Shown here: positions 1-11,300 of the stretch, in pieces | Position numbering within the stretch: the stretch's first letter is position 1 | Layout of the letters: each line of letters starts with the position of its first letter | Assembly (NCBI RefSeq): GCF_000003815.2 | Contig: NC_049989.1 | Span: 20,250,460-20,302,202, forward strand | DNA length: 51,743 bases | From: Branchiostoma floridae | Lineage: Eukaryota; Chordata; Leptocardii; Amphioxiformes; Branchiostomatidae | Reading direction: 5' to 3' | Translations under genes and position numbers: made by a program | Notes under the pieces: generated by a model | Told to the model about the DNA's origin: nothing | Seen by the model: the letters and a program-made list of their open reading frames with translations, nothing else | Databases searched by the model: none

Positions 1-27
1 AGGCGAGACCCAGAAATCCAGTTAGAA

Positions 28-66
28 GCTCTGAGGAAGATGTCTGACAGACCTCGAAACGTCAGC
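28..66 (+). ncRNA. Hammerhead-ribozyme-like motif in a Penelope-like tail
   Basis: The order of parts is that of a type I hammerhead: GCT (28-30), core CTGAGGA (31-37), a stem-loop of about six pairs with one mismatch, GAAAC (56-60), GTC cleavage triplet (61-63), then AGC that can pair with GCT. A near-identical motif is at 9751-9789, where stem II pairs perfectly. The downstream sequence to about 130 resembles the text after the other motif and after the Penelope nuclease fragment at 42.8 kb. Penelope-like retroelements are known to carry short-stem-III hammerheads. Activity is inferred. Confidence 0.55.
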
Positions 67-441
67 AAGTAAGTCCAATTTTGGTTGTGCACAAGAATTC
101 TCATATATCCTATATTCTACCAACCTGATGAAATTATTTTCGGGAATATCTACATGTATATTTGTGTATACAGGTAGACAGTATACTGTCAATGGATAGA
201 CGGACAGATAGATAAACTGATGGATAAGAACCTACAGGTAGATTCCAAATAACCAACAAGCTCTGTTTAAACTAGAGTTAAATATTAGCACTAGCAAATA
301 TATACAGGTTTGCGTTAGTGTGTATGCCATGTAGGGTGGAAAATGGCGGCGCCCATACATACCAAGAAAAACAGATGAGGTTCTGCTATCGCAAACCTGT
401 AATATTGCCCGGTACTTATATGTACGCCATGTCATACGTAG

Positions 442-3400
442 GTTATGGACTGAATTCTTCGGCCATAGACGGTGTGCAAAACCAGGTCCTGACGTACCAC
501 AGGATGTTGGAGGCTTACAAGTTTAGTACCGGTCAAGAAACGGCGCTGGGAGATCCCAACTTCGTAAACGTGGAGGAGGTAAGAGGAGCGTTTTTGAACG
601 ACATCGTTTGAAGACAGCAATTATTAGCCTATGTTTTTATACCCATGATCAAAGTATCCATCAGAGAATTTTCTGGCAAGTTTATAACAGGAGTTATGCA
701 GAAACGCAGAAACTTTCGTGGTGGATTAATGAATAAATGAATGAATGAAGACCTTTATTGTACATTCATACCCACTGGGTTTAGTACAGGTCACAACAAA
801 TGATACAACATGATATAATGATACAATGAATCTACACTACTCAAGGATCGTATTCTACTGCGTACATTCGGCTTCTTCTCGTTTCTTTGTGATATTGAAA
901 ATGTAAGAACAGATATGCTTTATAAGTAAAGGCTTGTCTAGATTCATAAGGAATATAAATTTGTCTATATTACTTAGTTGTATGAAGTGGGGGAACATGG
1001 ATTCTATTAGTCTGTAGAGTTCAGCTCTCTCTTTCTTGTACAAACTACATTCTACTACAAAATGATGTTCGTCTTCTAACTTATCTAGATTGCAGTATCT
1101 ACATATTCGTTGTTCTAGAGGAGTGCGGTTATGTCTTCCGGTTTCGATGTGTAATTTGTGGCAACTGACTCGTAGTTTTGTGACGGCCGTCCTGTGCCGA
1201 ATATTGTCAATATCCAGGTATTGTTCCACATTATAAGTGGACTTGAACAGTCTGTAAGACCTCAATTTGTTTTTAGCGGATCCACCTTTGTTGTCATTGT
1301 GTATCTCTCTTAGAATAGTTTGAAAATAAATGTCTTTCAGACGCTGATTGATAGAATTGATAATTTGAGACGAATTTGTATTGTGCTGTAGAGGACAATG
1401 CCATACATAACCATAGCCGCATTCCTCCAGTGACTGGCGAACTCCTGACGCCCAACACTTGGCTCCAGCCTTGTCTAAATCTATCTGGCAAGAAAGAGCG
1501 TCTGACTGGAAACTGTCTGCTGGTACTTTCTATGTTCGCAGTTTTCGCGGTGGCTGTTTCACCGCGAACTTAAAACCGCCACGAACAATTTTCCGTGGCA
1601 GTAAGAGACTACAATGTATGGTGTTACCGCGAACTTAAAAAGACCGCGAAAATTCCTCTTTCCCACTACCGTGAAATTAAATCCCCGCGAACTTAAGTGC
1701 ATTTACAGTATTTGCTAACAGACACGATTTCATGAAAACCAAGTTCAAATTTGTATCATCAGGACTAAAGGCACATTTTCATAATTCAGTTAATGCACCA
1801 AATGACGACCCATAGTCTTGGGTAAAGGAAATGGAAGACACTTATAGTCACCGGGGCCACCCGATGATGATAAAAATACGATAATGAAGCTTGGGCAGTT
1901 GTCGTTTACCGCATAATCGATTGGTAATCTTTTGCCCTGTTAGCTCACGAAGAGGATGGTATCGAAAGATTTCGCGGACGAACTCCGCCGTAAGATCGAC
2001 GACACCCGGACGTTCGACAGCTCCTACTATGGCCTGGACGTGCCCAGTCCGGACATCCGCGGGACTTCTCATGTGTCGGTGTTGGGGCCGAACGGAGATG
2101 CCGTGGCCCTCACCAGTTCTATCGGAACGTAGTACGTTTGGTTTATTTAGATCTTCATAAGTGAAATTCACTAGTCTTCCTGGAGTCCACTGTCTGTTAG
2201 ACAAAATAACAAATTTCCTAACAAATATGGAAGCATTGACGATCATCGAAAACAAAGACTTACCGTGGTTTCGAATGTCCTTCACCAAATTAGTACGTAT
2301 TTCACCCTGCCTAAATTACGTTTTAGCAACCCACCATTCAACGTTAATGCCTCTTCGACAGACATGTAAGTTTAAACATTCCTGTGTAAGATGTTAAAAC
2401 TAAATTATCTAACATTGCATTTTGTTAACTTATTACTGAAAGGATCACCCTTGTTATCGTCTAATTTATGCCTTTCATGAAGCCTTTCCCAAGGGCACAA
2501 CACTCGGGACACATCAGCGGCTTTGAACCCTGGACCCCTGCCAGCTGGGGTTTGAGCCAAACACCTTACCGATTGCGCCACATGATGCCACAGCTTCTAA
2601 CTTCTGTACAAATCTTCTTGCAGTTTCGGTGCGACATTCCGATCCCCGTCTACTGGCATCATCCTCAACAACCGCATGATTCTCTTCACACTGAAGGGGG
2701 AAAACCTGACTCGGGTATATTCTCGAAATCCAGGTATTCAAAAAGTTTGATTTGATGTTAGACACAACCAGTTAACAGCCTGTAGGCGTTAAGCATAGCA
2801 GTTTTGTACAGTAAGAACAACTTTTGTAAGACCAGACTGCACGGTTGAATACACACACGCTGACATGGATCCCTATCCTGTTAGAAGCGTGGCTCTTGGG
2901 ATCTCTAGCCCCACACGAGAGGACACCGCTAACCGAAGCTACTCGGAACTGTGCTCCGATGGCGTTCCGAACTCATGCCGACTGATCATGAGAAAGATGA
3001 ACTGGGGCTTTGTAATGCGCATATGCTAGTTACCTTGATACTGCATCCAGGAGAGAAGGCTTCAGCCTGTTGTGCACTGATCGTCGCTCTTCATTTGACG
3101 CACTTTCGACACTTGTAGTATCTGTCTAGCCTAAACTTAAACTGATTGACACTATCAGCTGTAACTACTGTATCTGGTAAATCGTTCCAGTTAGAGACGG
3201 TTCTAACGCTAAAAGCTTGACTTCTCAATCTAGTCTTAGCCAGGGGGACTTGTATTTTAAAACTATGCCCTCTGGTAACTGACTGTTCCACTGGAGTAAA
3301 GAAGCTGCGTAGCTTAAGTCCCTGAAGTCTAGAACTGTCAGGAAGTTCTCTTAGAGTTCTAACTTACTTCAAAGGATACGGACCATTGCCTGTACACAGT

Positions 3401-6400
3401 GATTTTAATTTTTTTTTTCAGACCATGGTTGATATATGTCCAGGTGTGTTTGTGTATGTCTCGGTCGGGATCATCAACTTTGACATGTTACCCACAATGC
3501 ATCACACTGCGTATGCGCAATGCAAACATTGACCCAGCTTGTATCACCCCCCTCCCCAGGAGAACGCGTGCATCCTGGGAAGCGTAGCAAGACGGCCCAG
3601 AGTCCCACAGTCGTGTTGGACCGACATGGTGACGTCATACTGGTGATCGGCGCCTCGGGAGGAAAGAAAATCGCATCAGTATTGATTGATGTAACTATTC
3701 TTCTAACTTAATTGAATACTAGCGGTCTGTTTTACACAACCTCTCCGTTAAGTACCGAAAGTCTTGCCAAACACTTTCACTTGATTTATTTTACCAGGAA
3801 CATACAACTCATGTCAGACTAGACCTACTTTTCAGGCAATCCTGGGCATACATAGAAACAACACAATAAAAAAAAAGATAAAGGCATATTTTGATAACAA
3901 CATAGCTGTAAAAATAGCATTACTAAGCAATTGGGTATATGTCAATTGGCGCTGAAATGTCCTGAACTTCATCAGGCTACGTGATTGAAGAGGCAGCTTG
4001 TTCCACAGCTGCACGCCGTAGTACTGCAGACTGCCACCAAATGACGTCACTCTGGCCACTGAAGCATGTGGGGGTCATACTCTCGTAACCTTGTAGTCGC
4101 TGCACGTGTTTTGTCCCTTGGGGTCGGGGTGACATCTATCGGAATACTATATACATATACGATGGTGCCATTCCCCGGACTGACTTGAAAACAGCCCATG
4201 AAGTGACAGTCGGGACCCCCTTTTTCCCAACTAGGACCTAGGCTAAGGCTCTGATACAGGGTTAGGACAGATTCCCACAAGGCGTCTTTGACAGAGCCAT
4301 CAACGTTAAAAGCTGAACCAGCCACTTCCCCTTTATTTCTCCATTATCCCCACTCTAGTGGGTATTTGGTCAGCAATATACAAGGAGTGTGCTAATAAAA
4401 ATTATTGCCATGGCGACGGTCCTATTGTTGATAAGTTTAAATGATTGTTGGCGTTGGTGTTGGCATCTCCGAAGCTATCTGCATTCCAAACATCATGATG
4501 ATCCGTCAAACCCTTCCCCGCCAGTCACCAGTTATTCCCCTCCAAAGGGATAATGCTACTAGCCTGACGTGGAAAAATTCCAGAAAAACCTATCGAATTT
4601 GGGGAATTTTTGTCAACAAACGCACTGTTGGGCTAGCCCCTGGGGCGTCGCCAAAAACATGTTCTTCATTATTTTTCTCTGAAATCGCAACGGTCAAATG
4701 TGAAGCTAATCTGCGCTATTTCACATCTACACACAGGCAATTGTTCACCATCTACTATTCGGAATGAACATCTCCTCTGCCATAGAGAAGCCACGTCTTC
4801 ACGTGGGGGTGATTAATGGCGTCTGCACGCTGCAGGACGAGAGGCATTATCCGTTCAAGCCAGAGGTTGGTCTTTGAAGAGTTTCATCAGTCACGTATAT
4901 TCACAGTTACTATCAATTTTTCTTCAAACAGTGACTTATTAAAGGCAGAGAACATACCTCCGAATTTTCGATGCCTACCAGCACATCTTGGACGCGGAGA
5001 ATGGTCTAGTCTCGATCTCGCGAGAGAATATGAGACTAGACCATTCTCCGCGTCCAAAATGTGACATCGAAAATTTGGAGGTATGTTCTCTGCCTTTAAT
5101 CAGTCACTGTTAGAAGAAACATTGATGGTAACAGAGGTTGGTCCGATATCCTTTCTCACGTATTTCGACGTGGGGGGGGGGGCACTTTTTAAAAAAGAAG
5201 GCAGTTATATGTACAATACGCGAAGACAATCTATTGAAATGTGAAACGTTGGTCCATTTCTAAATGCTGGCCCCTTGTAGATGCTACCTTAGCTTTTTAG
5301 TTATGAACTTTGTTGAATATCTATTAAGCAGTTGTATCACATGCGTTTCTTAATCGTATCTATTAATACTGTACAAATTATGATTATTATGCTGTGCTAT
5401 TCAGCCCTTAGGCCGCAAGACTGCTTTTATTCTGTGATATTCGTTTTTATATTGTGGAACAACAAACCATTCCACTACTATAGGACTACCTTTACCTTCC
5501 ATGTTCACTAATTAGTTAACAAGTAGTAGTCATAGTAGAGATTGCGATTCAGGACAATCGCTCATTGTCTTAGGACAGATCGCGATCGGAGTTGGACTTG
5601 GTCTAGGACAGGCTGCGATCGAGATATGTCCTAGGACAATTTTCTATTCTACTAGTACAGATTGCAATCGGAAGCTGTCCTAGGACAAATTAATGATGCT
5701 AACATGAAGGAAACAGACTGCGATCTGTCCTAGGACATTCGGTGACTCTACTAGTACAGATTGCAATCAGGATCTGTCCTAGGACAAACTTCATTTCAAA
5801 GTTATGAAATGATTTGGTACACGTCTGACTGGTGAAATGTACTGAATAAGTGTGAAACTATGATAAATATATTGAAACTGTGATTGATATATTGACATCT
5901 ATTTGATCACTTTACAGCTGTTATTGTTCTTTCAAATTCATCCTTGGTCGGAAGTCCTCCTAGGAGATGGAAACTCCGAACAACAAAGCCAACGGTTTCG
6001 CCATACCCTCCATATGTATATGGAGAATCTCAATAAAAAAAAATAAAAAATAAAAATTTGTGAAATGCTTCAGTATACTATATATACTGAAACTATTGAA
6101 ATGTACTGAATACCTCAAAATCTGCATACTGACACATTGTTTGATCACAATTTAGTATCTTTCACATATCATTAGACAGATCCCGATTGCAGTCTGTCCT
6201 AGGACAAACTCTGATCGTGATCTGTCCTAGGGGAATCGGCGATTGTCCCGAATCGCAATCTCTACTGTGACATATACAAATATATATTAGTTTGCCCTAA
6301 CCGGATACTCAAAGCTGCGTTTTATTTCAATGTCGCCAGGCGGTGCTGCATCAATTGGTGAAGATGCATGGCAAAACAGCTCCGGAGTTGCACCAGGCCA

Positions 6401-6513
6401 TAGTGCAGGCGGTGGCTCGGGAGGACTCGGCAATCTCCGGCTCCGCTCGGGAGGACTCGGCAATCTTCGCTCACTCCGACTCCAGGAAGGGCGGCTTCCC
6501 GGCGGGATTCTAG
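442..6513 (+). CDS. GGT-like: Gamma-glutamyltransferase-like gene A, 3' half (exons 6-11)
   Basis: Six exons with matching phases: 442-578, 1944-2131, 2624-2733, 3560-3690, 4737-4865 and 6340-6513 (stop TAG 6511-6513). Exons 1-5 lie left of the window. Lengths 137/188/110/131/129 nt match genes B-D. It would encode the end of the large chain and the small chain of a GGT, a secretory-pathway N-terminal nucleophile enzyme. Visible signatures are LTYHRMLEA, the nucleophile region [26 protein letters not shown], the SGG loop and the C-terminus SDSRKGGFPAGF. Compared with human GGT1, N401 is Gly, E420 is Arg, D423 is Leu, S451 is Thr and S452 is Ala; the nucleophile Thr and the GG pair are kept. 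The gene therefore looks intact but probably not a normal gamma-glutamyl transferase. It converges on its closest relative, gene B. AATAAA signals occur at 6915 and 7066. Confidence 0.9.
733..1450 (-). mobile_element. Truncated non-LTR retrotransposon (LINE) 3' end
   Basis: Minus-strand reading from about 1440 to 855 gives the C-terminal part of a LINE reverse-transcriptase polyprotein, with the zinc-knuckle-like stretch CRYCNLDKLEDEHHFVVEC typical of that end. The frame continues upstream of the first Met. An AATAAA on the same strand near 755-765 and a (TTCA)n tail at about 733-750 mark the 3' end. It is 5'-truncated and lies in the intron between exons 6 and 7 of GGT gene A. Confidence 0.8.
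1536..1710 (-). mobile_element. MITE of the 'CGCGG' family, degraded copy
   Basis: Repeated blocks of TTCGCGG and ACCGCGAA, ending in TGCATTTACAGTA at 1698-1710. The best copy is at 20420-20642 and a divided one at 38198-38800. The arms are inverted and there is no coding potential, so this is a non-autonomous DNA element. It lies in an intron of gene A. Confidence 0.7.
2264..2292 (-). pseudogene. Inverted fragment of a GGT exon 4 donor edge
   Basis: On the minus strand this encodes LVKDIRNHG followed by a GTAAG donor, matching the end of exon 4 of gene B (13421 side) and about 15 bases of its intron. It lies antisense in the intron between exons 7 and 8 of GGT gene A. Only about 30 coding bases remain, so it is a copied fragment, not an exon of gene A. 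Confidence 0.6.
2445..2590 (-). mobile_element. tRNA-derived SINE
   Basis: The minus strand has an A-box-like TGGCGCAATCGG and a B-box-like GGGTTCAAAGCC, then the phrase GTGCCCTTGGGAAAGGC, which recurs in the SINE at 45.3 kb and, in a similar form, at 9.2 kb. It lies in the GGT gene A intron before exon 8. Confidence 0.6.
3088..3385 (-). mobile_element. LINE reverse-transcriptase C-terminal fragment
   Basis: The minus-strand frame gives the pattern RGHSFKIQV..TRLRSQAFSVRTVSNWNDLPDTVV..SVNQFKFRLD, which is the conserved end of CR1/L2-type LINE ORFs. The frame extends upstream to about 3385 and stops at 3091. No 5' part is present. It lies in the intron between exons 8 and 9 of gene A. Confidence 0.8.
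4928..5112. repeat. Near-perfect 185-bp palindrome
   Basis: Two arms of about 85-90 bp are inverted copies with almost no loop. The left arm runs from ACAGTGACTTATTAAAGGCA and the right arm ends TGCCTTTAATCAGTCACTGT. The centre is near 5018 (CTCGATCTCGCGAGAGAAT). It would fold into one long hairpin. It begins about 60 bp after the donor of exon 10 of GGT A. A foldback MITE is the likely origin. Confidence 0.85.
5535..6265. mobile_element. TIR element with repeated TGTCCTAGGACA palindromes
   Basis: The ends are inverted repeats of about 27 bp: GTAGAGATTGCGATTCAGGA on the left and its near complement ending AATCGCAATCTCTAC on the right. Inside each end is a cluster of the palindrome TGTCCTAGGACA (near 5627, 5675, 5728, 5776 and 6196, with variants near 5611 and 6220) next to GATTGCAATC/GATCGCGATC motifs. 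The AT-rich middle holds no credible ORF. This is a non-autonomous DNA transposon of a family I cannot name, in the last intron of gene A. Confidence 0.75.
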
Positions 6514-7999
6514 TGTTACCAGTGAAAGTGGATCTGCGGGTTTTCATCTTGAGCGACCCGGGCCTACGGTAGCATAAGATAATATTAAAAGATGCCAGAG
6601 GAGTGTGTTTGGCTAGTGGGCACTTTGTCCCAGATAAAGACGTAAGTCGCGAATATAATCATTAACATTACGGATATTCGTGTAGCTGTTAATATGGCTA
6701 CAGGAAAGGGCAGCAACACCATTGTTGAATAAAAATTTTCCTCCCTCTTTCACTCCTAGACCGGCTTCCCTCCACTGGCAGCTTTTGATACTATCTCATG
6801 CTACCGTAGGATCTGCTTGGAGATTTGTTTCTTCAGTATAAACTATCATCTGAGTTGCATTTATTGTTCTAAACATTAAGTAGCAATGTTTAGTTGAAAA
6901 TGTGCAGCAAACAATAAAATCATGAAAGGTGCTGTGTATGCAATGCTTGGTTGACATAACACAACAAGTTTCAGTTGTTCATTTTGTATTGTATATGTAT
7001 GTGGTCACAATATCATCCAGTTAGCTGCCTAGCGTCCACATTGTATTGTACCTGTCACAATTCGAATAAAGTCAAAGTTTAGGGTGTTTGCAAAGTTAAG
7101 TAGGCCTGAGGGATCTTTATATAGACATTTGGAAAAAAATAAAGGATGTATAGAGACTGATAATATGATAGGAAGCAATAGGCGATGTGAAAGACCATGC
7201 ACGACTATATGTGACTATTCTACACCGGATATTCATCAAGTTAGTTCGCCGGACTCACCCTCAAAGAAACCAATCGAGACTGAAACACTGCTCTGAGGAT
7301 TGCAGACTTGATTGTTGCAATATATGACAATGAAAACTGTAGGTCAAACTTTGTTTCCGCTTCAACTGTTAAAAGTAAGACTTTGGAGAGATAAACAAAA
7401 TTATCAGGAACACTTAAATTCACGTTGCAGCTCGTCTTTAATAACCTTCGCCCGGAAGCGTAGACCTGTCTGTCATCAGTTAAATGATAATTCATAGACG
7501 TGTTTATGAACCTTTAACATTAGCCATTCCAAACGAGTCATGGACTGACGCTACTATGATTCTGTATACAATAAAATCGCTGCACACCACTCTGCTGCCA
7601 TGTTGCCTGTCTTGTACATTAATACATTAAGGATTACACATTAAAACTATCGTTAAAACATGAGTGATTCCTTGGGTCATTTCATTCATAATGCTTCTTA
7701 TATTTATAACGCGTAGATGGTGAATAATAATGGTGGTGAAATGGTTTAATTGAGAAGGCTTACTTCCACAATCCAACAATGGCAACCAGCCAACTTAACA
7801 ACATGGATGTTAAAATCAACAAACCACTGGATACAATATAATTACGACTATCAAACCATTGCATGTCAAAGGGATGGCGCGTTTACGCGAGAAGTAATCG
7901 ACAAAACACAAGGTTAAGACGGTCCAAATGGATCATTTAACATGTTTGATCATACACAATTCTGTTGTTTTACTTTGAATATATGTTAATCATTTCCGC
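6514..7999. other. Spacer between convergent GGT genes A and B
   Basis: No gene is supported here. It holds AATAAA signals on + at about 6915, 7066 and 7570, which could end gene A. I see no transposon ends or RNA gene. Confidence 0.5.
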
Positions 8000-8186
8000 T
8001 AATTCAATGAGAGGTGTAAATGTATATGTATGTGTGAATTCTATGAGAAGTGTAAATGTATATGTATGTGTGAATTCTATGAGAAGTGTAAATGTATATG
8101 TATGTGTGAATTCTATGAGAAGTGTAAATGTATATGTATGTGTGAATTCTATGAGAAGTGTAAATGTATATGTATGTGTGAATTCT
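8000..8186. repeat. 36-bp minisatellite, about 5 copies
   Basis: The unit is 36 bp (GTGTGAATTCTATGAGAAGT then GTAAATGTATATGTAT), repeated about five times, nearly identical. Because 36 is a multiple of three, it creates long open frames on both strands that are artefacts. It sits just downstream of the GGT B stop codon. Confidence 0.9.
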
Positions 8187-8347
8187 ATTGTCTACAATTT
8201 CAACAGATCTAAATCTAAAATTCAGTTTTTCTCGACTGGCGACGCTAGAATCCCGCCGGGAATCCGCTAAGCTGCCTGGGTTTGGCATGTATTGCATTGT
8301 CTACAATTTCAACAGATCTAAATCTAAAATTCAGTTTTTCTCGACTG
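8187..8347. repeat. 109-bp duplication that replaced the GGT B C-terminus
   Basis: A 52-bp block occurs at 8187-8238 and again at 8296-8347 (offset 109 bp). Between the copies, at 8245-8268 on the minus strand, lies the usual GGT ending (S)GFPAGF plus stop. The reading frame of exon 11 of gene B now enters the second block and stops at 8331, giving SAVEKN instead of the family ending. The old tail is left as a relic downstream. Confidence 0.8.
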
Positions 8348-11300
8348 CCGAGTCCTCCCGAGCAGAGCCGGAGATTGCCGAGTCCTCCCGAGCGGAGCCG
8401 GAGATTGCCAAGTCCTCCCGAGCCACAGCCTGTACCATGGCCTGGTGCCACTCCGGGACTGCTTTTCCGTACATCTTCTCGAGCTCATGCAACACCTCCT
8501 GGCGACATTGACACAAAACGCAGCCTTAAGTAAGCGTCTAGAAATATTCTGCAAGCAGAAGCTGTGTCAGGGAAACAGTCATGGCTGAGGTAGTTTACGG
8601 ATCCCTTGTGACGAGTGGGAGTGGTATAAATTCTCGGCCACATCTTATTGGAACTGTACGTATTTTGGAAGGGGTCGCAAAATGGAGGTACAATGTTCTC
8701 TCACTCACTCACTCTAGGAGGCGTAAGGAGTGTTCGAGGAAGTGTATTAAAAAGGAGTGTACAACAACCTCATTACTCAGGCGGGCACCTACTGGCTGAT
8801 AATGATACAACAGTGTACAAACTATCATGGAAGCTCATCTGTGTTGGTGATAATCACAATACAGTGCCAAACTTCCTTCCAACACAAAGGTACACACGGA
8901 TCAAATTTTCAGCAACCACTGTCGCCTTGTTAGGATCAGTATTTCTTTAGGATCTATTTCTTAAAAAAGTAAACTCGCTACAGTTATAGACAAGTGAAAG
9001 TATGAACATATTTTCCCGTTGTACAAATTTGAGAGAAAGAAAATATAAGAGGCCGACCTCCGGTTTAAACGGATTTCTTCTCTCATAGTTCAGCTCGCCC
9101 ACATCTTGGGTGACCGCCAGGTGAAGACGTGGCTTCTCTATGGCAGAGGAGATGTTCATTCCCAGCAGCAGGTGGTGGAAAAGAGCCTGTGTGGAATCAT
9201 TTGGCATCAATTATTCATTTGTGCCGTTGTGTGTGGCGTAACTGGTTAGGTGTTAGGCTCGGAACCTAGAGGTCCCGAGTTCGATACCCGCCGTGCCCCC
9301 GACGTTTTGCCCTTGGGGAAAGGTACTTTACAAGGGCAAAACGTTCCATTCTTCACCCAGGTGTAAAAATAGGTACAGAACTTTGGTTGGGGAGGTAAGA
9401 TAATACTTTTACCTTCTGTCTGTACTTTGTATGTGGCCCTGTTACTAAGACTGTTACTAAGTTACTAAAACTTGAGTGCAGTGCCACATTGTCTTCGTGT
9501 GTCCAAAAGCAAACTAAGAATAATCATTTAGTTTAGACAGTGCATTAGATGGTATTCAATGGTAGGTTTGAACGGTATTCAACGTCCTTTTCTGGTCATT
9601 TTCTAACCGACATCTTTCATTCTTCATCCCAAGAGGAAAATGAAGAGGGGTACAAAATCATGAAAGCCACGTTTGGGGTAGTGTTCTCGCCACAAAAGCG
9701 CCACCTGTATCGGCTACATATAGTGGCGAGAAGCAGAACTCCAGTTAGAAGCTCTGAGGAAGATGTCTGACAGACATCGAAACGTCAGCAGGTGAGAATA
9801 ACTGGTTGTGTAAAAGAAAACTCCTATGTCCGATGTTGGAGACTGTTTAAGAATCCATAGTCACAAAAATACATTATTTTTTGAGTTCCTATCGGGATCA
9901 TTTTGACATTGATAAAAAGAAAACATTAAGAAAGGTGTCCGGAGTTCTATTCACAGATGAGCTCCTGTTGGTTTGAAGTTGCACAGTGACAACGAATCCT
10001 GAGCTACTTTGAACCCCAAATCTGTCTCCTAGTTTAGAGATGAGGGAACTGAAGGACTCAATGCAGGGGATGGTAAATCAGATGAACACCATAAAGAGTC
10101 ATTCAACAGACAGAAAGAGTTACGTCTGTCAACCCCGTCATGAGTTTATATCCTCCCGAGCCGCCGATCACCAGCCTGACGTCACCGCTACTGTTCAGAA
10201 CGACGGTCGGACTCATCAGCGTTTTCCCGCGCTTCCCCGGCTGAACGGCGTACCCTGGGAACCAATGAAATTTTACATTCAGTTTACTTTCAGTTCTTCT
10301 CATGTATACTTGTACACTTATATTGGCTTATGTTATTTGATTGCTTTGTAATTTTAAATGGACTCCAGGAAGAATAGATTTTGCGTTTGTAAAGTCTAAT
10401 GGTGATCGAAATAAACAAACAATGAAATCAGCTGCTATGAATAGTTCATAATGTTCGTGAATGACTGCACAAGAAGTGGTCAAGCACCAGAGTTATCAAA
10501 TCAGAACAGAAGTGTTCAGCAGGTGTTCGGCTAACGTCACATTTCCACAAATGGCTCGACCGGGCAGTTTTGGGAAACTAAAAGTAATTTTTTCGTTTCC
10601 GCAAACAGCCCGCCCGTCCCATGGCCAGGGTAGGAAATGTGACGTAGGCCTTAACAGGCTTGTCTGCAGGGTGAGCGTTATATTTCAACAATATTCTACA
10701 GGCTCTGCTCTTTATTATTTGAAGCTTTCGAACGCTTGCATCAGACATGTTGGTAATTATAATTTTAAGAGCACAGTAAACAGTATTGTGCCACTGACAA
10801 GACCGGTGCAAACAGAAGTTTGGTGCACATGTATTGATTAAGAAGTGCGTTTTGTTTTGTCGAAATGTTGTTGCTGATTGTGGTAGTTGTTTTCATCGAA
10901 TGTTCCAGTACCTGGACTCTTTGAAGATATTCGTGTGCTGCCGTTTTCCCCACGCAGTGTGTAGAGCTCCATGTGGTTGTTGAGGATGATGCCAGTAGAC
11001 AGAGATCGGAACCTCGCACCGAAGCTGCAGGCAGATATGGATGAACGAATGAATGAATGAATAAATAAATAAATAAATGAATTCATGAATAAATGAATGA
11101 TACGAATGAATTAATGAATAAATGAATGGATTGACGAACGAATGGATGAACGGATGAATGAGTGAATGAACGAGTGAATGACTGAATGAACGAGTGAATG
11201 AGTGAATGAATCAACTTTATTGCTCGACAGTTATACATGATATGTATGTATTGCGACAATGAAACCAATAAAACAATACTTCTGTCTAGTCTATTCTAAA

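Noticed and set aside
2514-2765. 83-aa minus-strand frame
   Set aside because: It overlaps exon 8 of GGT A in another frame and a SINE; the plus-strand exon explains the conservation.
8004-8297. Frames of repeated 12-residue units on both strands
   Set aside because: The 36-bp minisatellite is open in several frames at once, so the frames are not evidence of coding.
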